DNA from: Pseudorasbora parva
Lineage: Eukaryota; Chordata; Actinopteri; Cypriniformes; Gobionidae
Length of the DNA: 64,000 nt
Assembly (NCBI RefSeq): GCF_024679245.1
Contig: NC_090176.1
Span: 50,723,115 to 50,787,114 of the forward strand
Reading direction: 5' to 3'
The notes beneath the pieces are model-generated. The model was not told the origin of the DNA, searched no databases, and saw only the letters and a program-made list of their open reading frames with translations. This document shows, one piece after another, positions 49,096 through 62,690 of this stretch (position 1 is the first letter of the stretch; the number at the start of each line of letters is the position of its first letter). Made by a program: the position numbers and the translations under genes.

Positions 49096-52095
49096 ATTGG
49101 CAGAAGCGCATTTGAGCTCCAAAGTAGTTATTACGAATATATATATAGTACGATTTTAATAAAATTAATGCAATTTTAATCAAAGAAATATTGCAGAACA
49201 AAACAATATATAATCTAAGCAGTAACCCAGCTAACAAAAATATGTTCTAATAACGTTTTGCTTGTATTCACTCTAAAAACTGCTGGGTTAAAAACAACCC
49301 AAGTTGGGTTGGAAATGGGCAAACCCAGAAATTGGGTTGTTTGGCCCCTAGTAAATGGACCCATTCAAACAACAGTAACGTTTATAATCTGTTGTGAAAC
49401 CCTTCCCCGTTCCCTCACTCTAAAACTGCTGGGTTAAAAACAAGCCCTAGTAAATGGACCCATTCAAACAACCCAATTTCTGGGTTTGTCCATTTCCAAC
49501 CCAACTTGGGTTGTTTTTAACCCAGCATTTTTTAGAGTGTTCCCATTAAGTTATAATAACTCAAGTTCTGAATATTCCCCGTTCAAAACAATAAAACTTA
49601 TTATTATTAGGCTATTATATTTTTTTGGTAATGCGAACGTTAAGGGAACATTCCATCTTAGAAGTTTTCAAACGTTATGGACTGTTACTTCACTCTAAAA
49701 AATGCTGGGTTAAAACAACCCAAGTTGGGTTGAAAATGCACTAACCCAACAATTGAGTTGTTTTAACCCAGTGGTTGAGTTGTTTTAACCCAGTGGTTGA
49801 GTTGTTTTAACCCAATGGTTGAGTTGTTTTAACCCAGTGGTTGGGTTAAATGTTGCTTAAGACAACCCAATTGCTGGGTAAGAACAACTCAACCATTGGG
49901 TTAAAACAACCCAATTGTTGGGTTAGTGCATTTTCAACCCAACTTGGGTTGTTTTTAAGTCAGCATTTTTTAGAGTGTTCTAAATGTCATCTGAACGTTC
50001 ACTCAAGTTGGGTTGGAAATGGGCAAACCCAGAAATTGGGTTGTTTGACCCCTAGTAAATGGACCCATTCAAACAACAGTAACGTTTATAATCTGTTGTG
50101 AAACCCTTCCCCGTTCCCTCACTCTAAAAATGCTGGGTTAATAACAACCCAAGTTGGGTTGAAAATGGACGAACCCAGAAATTGGGTTGTTTGAATGGGT
50201 CCATTTACTAGGGGTCAAACAACCCAATTTCTGGGTTTGCCCATTCTCAACCCAACTTGGGTTGTTTTTAACCCAGCAGTTTTAGAGTGTTCTAAAACAA
50301 GTAGTAACATTTAAAAATGTGCCGAGCGTCCAACTGAAACGTACCAAGAAATATAAATACACTGTAAAAAATTATATGTTCAATAAGTTATGACAACATA
50401 TGTTTTTACATTGCTTTAACTCATCAAAATAAGTTAAGAAATTTTCAACTTTTTTTATTAGTTATACAAGATTTTTACTCATTTTTTAGAGTGAGTTTAA
50501 CATAATTTAAGTTGTAATAATTTAAACACCCAAGTCGATTGTACTGCAAAAGTTCAAATTTGCCTTTTTTTACAGTGTACTGTTCATATGCTAATGTTTT
50601 GAAAACGTGATTAAAATAATGTTTGTTCATAACTTTGTGAAACCCTTCCCCGTTCCCTCACTCTAAAAATGCTGGGTTAAAAACAACCCAAGTTGGGTTG
50701 AAAATGCACTAACCCAACAATTGAGTTGTTTTAACCCAGTGGTTGAGTTGTTTTAACCCAGTGGTTGAGTTGTTTTAACCCAATGGTTGAGTTGTTTTAA
50801 CCCAGTGGTTGGGTTAAATGTTGCTTAAGACAACCCAATTGCTGGGTAAGAACAACTCAACCATTGGGTTAAAACAACCCAATTGTTGGGTTAGTGCATT
50901 TTCAACCCAACTTGGGTTGTTTTTAAGTCAGCATTTTTTAGAGTGTTCTAAATGTCATCTGAACGTTCACTCAAGTTGGGTTGGAAATGGGCAAACCCAG
51001 AAATTGGGTTGTTTGACCCCTAGTAAATGGACCCATTCAAACAACAGTAACGTTTATAATCTGTTGTGAAACCCTTCCCCGTTCCCTCACTCTAAAAATG
51101 CTGGGTTAATAACAACCCAAGTTGGGTTGAAAATGGACGAACCCAGAAATTGGGTTGTTTGAATGGGTCCATTTACTAGGGGTCAAACAACCCAATTTCT
51201 GGGTTTGCCCATTCTCAACCCAACTTGGGTTGTTTTTAACCCAGCAGTTTTAGAGTGTTCTAAAACAAGTAGTAACATTTAAAAATGTGCCGAGCGTCCA
51301 ACTGAAACGTACCAAGAAATATAAATACACTGTAAAAAATTATATGTTCAATAAGTTATGACAACATATGTTTTTACATTGCTTTAACTCATCAAAATAA
51401 GTTAAGAAATTTTCAACTTTTTTTATTAGTTATACAAGATTTTTACTCATTTTTTAGAGTGAGTTTAACATAATTTAAGTTGTAATAATTTAAACACCCA
51501 AGTCGATTGTACTGCAAAAGTTCAAATTTGCCTTTTTTTACAGTGTACTGTTCATATGCTAATGTTTTGAAAACGTGATTAAAATAATGTTTGTTCATAA
51601 CTTTGTGAAACCCTTCCCCGTTCCCTCACTCTAAAAATGCTGGGTTAAAAACAACCCAAGTTGGGTTGAAAATGGACAGACCCAGAAATTGGGTTGTTTG
51701 AACCCTAGTTAATGGACCCATTCAAACAACCCAATTTCTGTGTTTGTCCATTTTCAACCCAACTTGGGTTGTTTTTAACCCAGAATGTTTTAGCGTGGAC
51801 ATTCAGAAATAACGTTTGAAAACTTCTAAGATGGAATGTTCCCTTTTAGTTCGCATAACCCCCCAAAAATAAAAATAAATTGTTTTATCGTTTTGAACGA
51901 AGAACATTCAAAAGTAAAGTCTTTATATGGGAATGTAAGCAAAACGTTATTAGAACATTTTTTTGTTTTGTTAGCTGGGTTATTTTATTCTGCAATATTT
52001 CTCTGATTAAAATTACATTTATTTTATTAAATCCGTACAATATATATATAATGTTCGTGATAACTACTTTGGAGCTCTAATGCGCTTCTGCCAAT
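49096..52095. mobile_element. Large foldback element invaded by MITEs and internally duplicated
   Basis: The outer arms are inverted: ATTGGCAGAAGCGCATTTGA at 49096 and its inverse ending at 52095; CAGCTAACAAAAATATGTTC near 49227 pairs with GAACATTTTTTTGTTTTGTT near 51955; GGGAACATTCCATCTTAGAA near 49641 pairs with its inverse near 51830. Between the arms are several CACTCTAAAAAATGCTGGGT MITEs (49270, 49690, 50120) and a CACTGTAAAAAATTATATG MITE (50360-50577). Confidence 0.8.
49716..51651. repeat. 968-bp direct tandem duplication, two near-identical units
   Basis: Unit 1 (about 49716-50683) and unit 2 (about 50684-51651) appear identical over their length; for example 49850-50101 and 50818-51069 encode the same 83 conceptual residues. 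The second MITE pair is at 51328-51545. Confidence 0.92.
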
Positions 52096-52175
52096 TGTAC
52101 CCAACCCCATTTCTGATTTTGTCAATTTTCAACCCAACGTGGGTTGTTTTTAACCCAGCATTTTTTTAGAGCGCT
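52096..52175. mobile_element. Half MITE of the GGGTTAAAAACAACCC family
   Basis: TTTTCAACCCAACGTGGGTT and TTAACCCAGCATTTTTTTAG without the matching left end. Confidence 0.7.
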
Positions 52176-52189
52176 GTTGGCTGGGAAGT

Positions 52190-52725
52190 TCCTGCCATTA
52201 ATGAATTATTCCAGCAGCGCGCGCACTTAATATGTTTTCATTCTGCTGGCGCCTTTCAGAGTCAGATCATCGCATTTTTTTTGGATAGCACTATTGCCAA
52301 ACAACATTTGTCTGTTTTTTCCTCTCGGATTTATTTCCTCCTTCAGCGGCGGTTCAAAGTTACAGAGACATCAGAAGCGCGTGCATGCAAGTGCATGTCT
52401 GAGGATCTACATGCAGGAGTTTCCCTCACATCTCCAATCTCCGCACGGGACAGCCAAAGCATTCCCCGACCCGACCGAGAGCTCCACTCACCCGTTTAAA
52501 ACATCGCGCACACCGGGCTGAACACGAGAGAGCATCCCTGTGGAACACGCATAAAATAAAAAAAGCACTGTTGCGTATTCCACAAAGAGCATACGATTCG
52601 GGCACACGCATGAGACACACACACACGCATATATATATGAGCTCTGCATGAGTAGAAGAGCGCATCTCGCCGGAGCAGGAATTTCCCTAAAAATGCAGAG
52701 CGCATTCCTGAAGCGCGCGCCTTAC
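52190..52725. promoter_or_regulatory. GC-rich flank of edar exon 1 (start of intron 1)
   Basis: Unique, CpG-rich sequence with a short CA and TA run near 52612-52638. It joins the putative exon 1 to make an approximately 0.85-kb GC-rich block, the only one of this kind not explained by a transposon on this side of the window. No coding frame with homology was recognised. A CpG-island promoter is the most economical reading. Confidence 0.35.
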
Positions 52726-53030
52726 CTGAAGGAAGACCAGGAGCTTCAGCGCAACGGAGGAGGAACTCTTCTGGTTCTGGTTCTGGACGAGCTGCTCTGG
52801 AAACTCGCGGGATATATCTGGACTGAGGTCAGGTTTAGATCAGATCATGATCGTGAATCCGAGCACTCGAGCGCGTGCATGTGAACGCCCGTCGCCTCTT
52901 TAAGCGCTCCGGGCTCCGTTCGGCGTCTGACTCCACCTCGAATGAAAGTTAAAGATGCTCTCCGCCCAGAATGAACCTGAGACAGGTACTGCAGCTCGCG
53001 CTCACTGCTGCCTACGTGCGACACGAGCAC
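52726..53030 (-). other. edar: putative untranslated exon 1 and promoter region of edar
   Basis: This segment is unique, GC- and CpG-rich, unlike the AT-rich repeats around it. On the minus strand it ends in a strong donor (TTCAG then gtaagg, intron starting at 52725). Human EDAR also starts with an untranslated exon followed by a very long intron, so this fits as exon 1. The upstream limit is unknown; a foldback MITE starts at about 53041, so the core promoter must lie within this GC-rich block or in the MITE. Short upstream reading frames are present, including ATG ATC TGA at 52848-52840. No transcript evidence is available. Confidence 0.45.
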
Positions 53031-53040
53031 GAACTACACT

Positions 53041-53464
53041 CTTAAACTGTGAGAAAAGAAAAAGAAAGTTACCTGGTTGCCTGAAGATTTTGAGTTTATT
53101 GAAATTAAAAATGTAAGTTAATACAATGAATCTTTTTGAGAATCGACAACCTTTATTCAACTATTATTAAAAGATTTCGTAAGGAGATTGGGTAATTGTG
53201 TGTGTTTTATTTGTGATGACGCAGTGAAACATACCAAATTATGCTTTTATATATTTTTATTTACAAATTATATTTTCATGATTTATCATTTTTTTTAGGT
53301 GGTTCAGATATAATAATATTTTGAGTTTCTATTTATTAAACCAATTTCCTTCATTGTATCAACTCAAATTTTTAATTTCAATAAACTCAAAATTTAAAGG
53401 CATCCAGGCTACTTACTTTTTTAAGTTAAACCAACAAAAAACTTTTTTTTTTTTTACAGTGCAT
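53041..53464. mobile_element. Foldback MITE just upstream of putative edar exon 1
   Basis: The ends CACTCTTAAACTGTGAG and TTTTTTTACAGTG enclose inverted blocks AGTTACCTGGTTGCCTGAAG and its near inverse. Related copies at 55165-55310 (partial), 55493-55893 and 55897-56125 (partial). Confidence 0.75.
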
Positions 53465-53539
53465 GCATTCATAAATGCATTTGAATACACTGAATAATGC
53501 AGTGAAATGTTTGTGATTGAACCCTATATATTGACCCTA

Positions 53540-54196
53540 CATTTACATTAATGCATTTAGCAGACGCTTTTATCCAAAGCGACTTACAACTCAGGAGAAC
53601 AGGAAGCGATCCGTCAAGAAGAGGCAACGAAACACAAAAAGTGCCCTACATACCAAGATTTGTACACTGCTCAGAGTAGCAAAAACCAGAAAAGGGAAGA
53701 AGAAAGGAGAAATAGAGGGAAAGAGTTTTTATTTTATTTTTATTTTTTAATTAATGTAAGATTAAGTGCTCACGGAAGAGATGAGTTTTTACCCGTCTTT
53801 TGAATGAAGCGAGTGATTCTGTTGTGCGTATGGAGGACGGAAGATCGTTCCACCAACCAGGAACGATGAAAGAAAAAGTTCTAGAGAGGGATTTCATGCC
53901 TCTCTGTGATGGTACCACAAGCCTTCGCTCATTAGTTGAGCGAAGGCTTCTGGTGGGTGTGTAGACTCGTAGGAGTGAGTCGAAGTATGCGGGTGCTGAG
54001 CTTGTGGAAGATCCATAAGCAAGAGTCAGGGCTTTGAATTTGATCCGGGCAGCGAGTGGTAGCCAATGCAGAGAGATGAATAGAGGTGTGACATGAGCCC
54101 TTTTGGGCTCATTGAATACGAGACCTGCTGCAGCGTTCTGGATCATTTGCAGCGGTTTGATTGCACAAGATGGAAGTCCAGCCAGAAGTGCATTGC
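53540..54196 (-). pseudogene. 5'-truncated L2-like LINE, C-terminus of reverse transcriptase and 3' UTR
   Basis: About 148 codons are open on the minus strand, ending at 53751. Readable motifs include ALLAGLPSCAIKPLQMIQNA, RAHVTPLFISLHWLPLAARI, RRLVVPSQRGMKSLSRTFSF and VPGWWNDLPSSIR, typical of the C-terminal end of fish L2-type LINE polyproteins. The 3' UTR ends with the GGATAAAAGCGTCTGCTAAA tail. A 20-bp duplication AACCCTATATATTGACCCTA flanks it exactly (53520-53539, 54197-54216). Catalytic RT motifs are absent because only the last part was inserted. Confidence 0.9.
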
Positions 54197-55165
54197 AACC
54201 CTATATATTGACCCTATATATTGACCCTATGTATTGACCCTATATATTGACCCTATATATTGACCCTATATATTGACCCTATATATTGAACCTATGTATT
54301 GACCCTATATATTGACCCTATATATTGACCCTATATATTGAACCTATGTATTGACCCTATATATTGACCCTATATATTGAACCTATGTATTGACCCTATA
54401 TATTGACCCTATATATTGACCCTATGTATTGACCCTATATATTGACCCTATATATTGACCCTATATATTGACCCTATATATTGAACCTATGTATTGACCC
54501 TATATATTGACCCTATATATTGACCCTATATATTGAACCTATGTATTGACCCTATATATTGACCCTATATATTGAACCTATGTATTGACCCTATATATTG
54601 ACCCTATATATTGACCCTATATATTGAACCTATGTATTGAACCTATGTATTGACCCTATATATTGACCCTATATATTGAACCTATGTATTGACCCTATAT
54701 ATTGACCCTATATATTGAACCTATGTATTGACCCTATATATTGACCCTATAAATTGACCCTATATATTGACCCTATAAATTGACCCTATATATTGACCCT
54801 ATAAATTGACCCTATATATTGAACCTATATATTGACCCTATATATTGACCCTATATATTTAACCTATATATTGACCATATATATTGACCCTATATATTGA
54901 CCCTATATATTGAATCTATGTGTTGACCCTATATATTGACCCTATATATTGACCCTATATATTGACCCTTTATATTGACCCTATATATTGACCCTATAAA
55001 TTGACCCTATATATTGACCCTATATATTGAACCTATATATTGACCCTATATATTGACCCTATATATTAACCCTATATATTGATCCTATATATTGACCCTA
55101 TATATTGACCCTATATATTGACCCTATATATTGACCCTATATATTGACCCTATATATTGAACCTT
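54197..55165. repeat. 13-bp minisatellite (CCCTATATATTGA)
   Basis: About 74 units, mostly CCCTATATATTGA with variants ACCTATGTATTGA and CCCTATAAATTGA; the variants recur in blocks, suggesting higher-order amplification. It abuts the LINE directly. Confidence 0.97.
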
Positions 55166-56130
55166 TTAGGGGGTCCAAAAAATTGTTGGTTTTTGTTGGT
55201 TTGAGTTTTGAGTTGAAAATTTGAGTTGATACAATGAAGGAAGTTTGTTTAACTCAAATTTTTAAGGCAACCAGGTAACTTTTTTTTCTAAATAATTTTT
55301 TACAGTGTGTGAATGATCTTAAAATTCAAGATATGAGAGATAGAAAATGTATATATTTATCTCATTTTATGTAGTTAATCAATATCACACTAACAGTGCC
55401 ATTTCAGTTTTTCTCCTCCAAAAATCATCATGATTAAAATGTGATATTAACTTACTACAATAGTTTAATAAACAATCACTTAATTACAACTACACTGTAC
55501 ATTTTTTTGTTGGTTTCACTTAAAAAGTAAGTAACCTGGTTGCCTTAAAATTTTGAGTTTATTGAAATAAACATTTTGAGTTAATACAATGACAATTTAT
55601 AGAGAATCGACAACCTTTATTAAAATATTATTAAAAGATTTTGTAAGCATATTGGGTAATTGTGTGTGTTTTATTTGTGATGACACAGTGAAACATGCCA
55701 AAATGTGCTATTTTCATGATTTATCACATTTTTTATGTGGTTCAGATACAATAATATTTTGAGTTTCTATTTATTAAACAAATTTCCTTCATTGTATCAA
55801 CTCAAATTTTTAATTTCAATAAACTCAAAATTTTAAGGCAACCAGGTTACTTACTTTTTTAAGTTAAACCATATATATATATATTTTACAGTGCATAAAA
55901 ATGTGATAAATCATGAAAATAGCTCTATTTGGCATCTTTCACTGCGTCATCAGAATTAAAACACACAATTACCCAATATGCTTACAAATTTTAATAAAAT
56001 GTAAATAAAGGTTGCCAATTCTCAAAAATTTTTCATTGTATTAACTCATTTTTATTTTATTTCAATGAACTCAAAATTTTAAGGCAACCAGGCAACTTAT
56101 TTTTTAAATATTTTTTTACAGTGTGTACTT
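55166..56130. mobile_element. Cluster of foldback MITEs (AGTAACCTGGTTGCC family)
   Basis: A complete copy at 55493-55893 (TA flanks, CACTGTACATTTTTTTGTTG start) and partial copies at 55166-55310 and 55897-56125. Same family as 53041-53464. Confidence 0.75.
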
Positions 56131-58080
<1,950 letters not shown>

Positions 58081-58084
58081 TTGC

Positions 58085-58230
58085 ATAGAAAGGGAAAAAG
58101 TCAAGCAAGTTTTGTTTCTATAGCACTTTTTACAATACAGATTGTTTCAAAGCAGCTTCACAGAAAAATAACAGCTGCAAACTTCATCAAATATGAGACA
58201 AATTCAGATTCAACTCTAAAAAGACAATTA
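58085..58230 (-). mobile_element. Inverted copy of the 3266-4332 retroposon-like repeat
   Basis: TTTCTATAGCACTTTTTACA and ATTGTTTCAAAGCAGCTTCA are the reverse of the tail at 4270-4310. The following CAGCTCAATTC sequence grades into the minisatellite to the right. Confidence 0.65.
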
Positions 58231-59480
58231 TTCAGCTCAATTCGGCTTAGTTCAATCTATATTCGGCTCAATTCAGTTCAATTCAATCTATATTCGGCTC
58301 AATTCAATCTATATTCGGCTCAATTCAATCTATATTCGGCTCAATTCAGTTCAAGTGAATCTATATTTGGCTCAATTCAATCTATATTCGGCTCAATTCA
58401 GTTCAATTCAATCTATATTCAGCTCAATTCAGTTCAATTCAATCTATATTCGGCTCAATTCAATCTATATTCGGCTCAATTCAATCTATATTCGGCTCAA
58501 TTCAATCTATATTCGGCTCAATTCAGTTCAATTCAATCTATATTCGGCTCAATTCAATCTATATTCGGCTCAATTCAATCTATATTCGGCTCAATTCAGT
58601 TCAATTCAATCTATATTCGGCTCAATTCAATCTATATTCGGCTCAATTCAATCTATATTCGGCTCAATTCAGTTCAATTCAATCTATATTCGGCTCAATT
58701 CAGTTCAATTCAATCTATATTCGGCTCAATTCAGTTCAATTCAATCTATATTCGGCTCAATTCAGTTCAATTCAATCTATATTCGGCTCAATTCAGTTCA
58801 ATTCAATCTATATTCGGCTCAATTCAATCTATATTCGGCTCAATTCAATCTATATTCGGCTCAATTCAATCTATATTCGGCTTAATTCAGTTCAATTCAA
58901 TCTATATTCGGCTCAATTCAATCTATATTCGGCTCAATTCAATCTATATTCGGCTTAATTCAGTTCAATTCAATCTATATTCGGCTCAATTCAATCTATA
59001 TTCGGCTCAATTCAATCTATATTCGGCTTAATTCAATCTATATTCGGCTCAATTCAGTTCAATTCAATCTATATTCGGCTCAATTCAATCTATATTCGGC
59101 TCAATTCAATCTATATTCGGCTTAATTCAATCTATATTCGGCTCAATTCAGTTCAATTCAATCTATATTCGGCTCAATTCAATCTATATTCGGCTCAATT
59201 CAGTTCAATTCAATCTATATTCGGCTCAATTCAATCTATATTCGGCTCAATTCAGTTCAATTCAATCTATATTTAGCTCAATTCAATCTTTATTCGGCTC
59301 AATTCAGTTCAATTCAATCTATTCAGCTCAATTCAGTTAAATTCAATCTATATTTGGCTCAATTCGGTTCAATTCAATCTATATTTGGCTCAATTTGGTT
59401 CAATTCAATCTATATTTGGCTTAATTCAATCTTTATTTGGTTCAATTCGGTTCAATTCAATCTCGATTCAGTTCGATTCA
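58231..59480. repeat. 21/31-bp minisatellite (CAATCTATATTCGGCTCAATT)
   Basis: Units of 21 bp (ATTCAATCTATATTCGGCTC) with an optional extra AATTCAGTTC, repeated in mixed order. The 319-residue frame is an artefact. Confidence 0.95.
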
Positions 59481-60935
59481 GACTTTATTCAACTCAATTC
59501 GGTTCGATTCAGTCTTTATTCAACTCAACTCAATTCAGTTCGATTCAATCTTTATTCAACTCAACTCGATTCAGTTCGATTCAGTCTTTATTCAACTCAA
59601 CTCAATTCAGTTCGATTCAGTCTTTATTCAACTCAACTCGATTCAGTTCGATTCAGTCTTTATTCAACTCAATTCAGTTCGATTCAGTCTTTATTCAACT
59701 CAACTCGATTCAGTTCGATTCAGTCTTTATTCAACTCAATTCAGTTCGATTCAGTCTTTATTCAACTCAACTCAGTTCAGTTCGATTCAATCTTTATTCA
59801 ACTCAACTCAATTCAGTTCGATTCAGTCTTTATTCAACTCAATTCAGTTCGATTCAGTCTTTATTCAACTCAACTCGATTCAGTTCGATTCAGTCTTTAT
59901 TCAACTCAACTCGATTCAGTTCGATTCAGTCTTTATTCAACTCAATTCAGTTCGATTCAGTCTTTATTCAACTCAACTCAGTTCAGTTCGATTCAATCTT
60001 TATTCAACTCAACTCAATTCAGTTCGATTCAGTCTTTATTCAACTCAATTCAGTTCGATTCAGTCTTTATTCAACTCAACTCAGTTCAGTTCGATTCAAT
60101 CTTTATTCAACTCAACTCAATTCAGTTCGATTCAGTCTTTATTCAACTCAATTCAGTTCGATTCAGTCTTTATTCAACTCAACTCGATTCAGTTCGATTC
60201 AGTCTTTATTCAACTCAACTCGATTCAGTTCGATTCAGTCTTTATTCAACTCAATTCAGTTCGATTCAGTCTTTATTCAACTCAATTCAGTTCGATTCAG
60301 TCTTTATTCAACTCAACTCGATTCAGTTCGATTCAGTCTTTATTCAACTCAATTCAGTTCGATTCAGTCTTTATTCAACTCAACTCAGTTCAGTTCGATT
60401 CAATCTTTATTCAACTCAACTCAATTCAGTTCGATTCAGTCTTTATTCAACTCAATTCAGTTCGATTCAGTCTTTATTCAACTCAACTCGATTCAGTTCG
60501 ATTCAGTCTTTATTCAACTCAACTCGATTCAGTTCGATTCAGTCTTTATTCAACTCAATTCAGTTCGATTCAGTCTTTATTCAACTCAACTCAGTTCAGT
60601 TCGATTCAATCTTTATTCAACTCAACTCAATTCAGTTCGATTCAGTCTTTATTCAACTCAATTCAGTTCGATTCAGTCTTTATTCAACTCAACTCAGTTC
60701 AGTTCGATTCAATCTTTATTCAACTCAACTCAATTCAGTTCGATTCAGTCTTTATTCAACTCAATTCAGTTCGATTCAGTCTTTATTCAACTCAACTCGA
60801 TTCAGTTCGATTCAGTCTTTATTCAACTCAACTCGATTCAGTTCGATTCAGTCTTTATTCAACTCAATTCAGTTCGATTCAGTCTTTATTCAACTCAATT
60901 CAGTTCGATTCAATCTTTATTCAGCTCAATTCAGT
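59481..60935. repeat. Related minisatellite (TTCAGTCTTTATTCAACTCA)
   Basis: Units TTCAGTCTTTATTCAACTCA plus ACTCGATTCAGTTCGA in 31- and 36-bp combinations, with longer blocks repeated. No stop triplet occurs in any of the three forward frames, giving three overlapping frames of more than 500 codons. It is evidently derived from the preceding array. Confidence 0.95.
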
Positions 60936-61987
<1,052 letters not shown>

Positions 61988-62003
61988 GATCGATTTATTG
62001 ATT

Positions 62004-62356
62004 TATTTTAGTTTATTCAATGCCATGAGAAGAGGTATTACATACTCATAGTATTACAATAATATTAGTTGCCAGGAAATGAAAAAAATAAAATAAAAAA
62101 TAATTAAAGAACATTAAGTCCATGTTTTCACTATCACTATTTTTGCTTGTTCCAAATGTAGTCATTTACAAAATGTGAAAACTTTGGTTAACATTGAGCT
62201 CACTTCTTTTTATGTAGATGATATTTTCCCTAATAAAATCAATAATTGTATAATATGTTGTTGCATCGAATACACATATTTCTATCGTACCCCTACATTT
62301 TCTATTAATAAAAGTTTTTAAATCTTTCCAAAACAGTTTGAGTAAATGCAGTGAAA
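62004..62356 (-). mobile_element. Probable 5'-truncated retroposon insertion
   Basis: A perfect 16-bp duplication GATCGATTTATTGATT flanks 353 bp (61988-62003, 62357-62372). The minus strand ends with GAATAAACTAAAATA, like a polyadenylation signal and short tail. The family was not identified and the frames are broken. Confidence 0.6.
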
Positions 62357-62372
62357 GATCGATTTATTGATT

Positions 62373-62690
62373 GGAAGTGAATATCTAACAGCCCTGACGT
62401 ATAGCAGACTGTTCAGGTCTACAGCAGGCTATCTCAATACCACATGCTAACCTTTACCGCTAGCCCGTGACACGGGTCTGTTTGGCGTGTTATTTTCCTC
62501 TCATATCTTCAACTTCACTGTGCATTAATTGAAATAATAAAAAGTATGTAGCCTGTTTAAATTGAGCTTAATTGTGTTAGTGTAATATTTCATTAAAATT
62601 GTAAGTACTAGTTATATTAGACAAATTAAAAAAAATTACAATAAAGGCTGATCGTTTCAAGATTACAATAATTTTTTTCATAAATATTAA
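62373..62690. other. AT-rich sequence, nothing recognised
   Basis: No feature supported. Confidence 0.45.

Noticed and set aside
52726..52839. A frame through putative exon 1 ending VALKLLVFLQ that would join exon 3 in phase and look like a signal peptide.
   Set aside because: It has no in-frame ATG after an upstream TGA, and the exon at 21378-21454 supplies both a start codon and a better match to human EDAR. The hydrophobic frame is probably chance.
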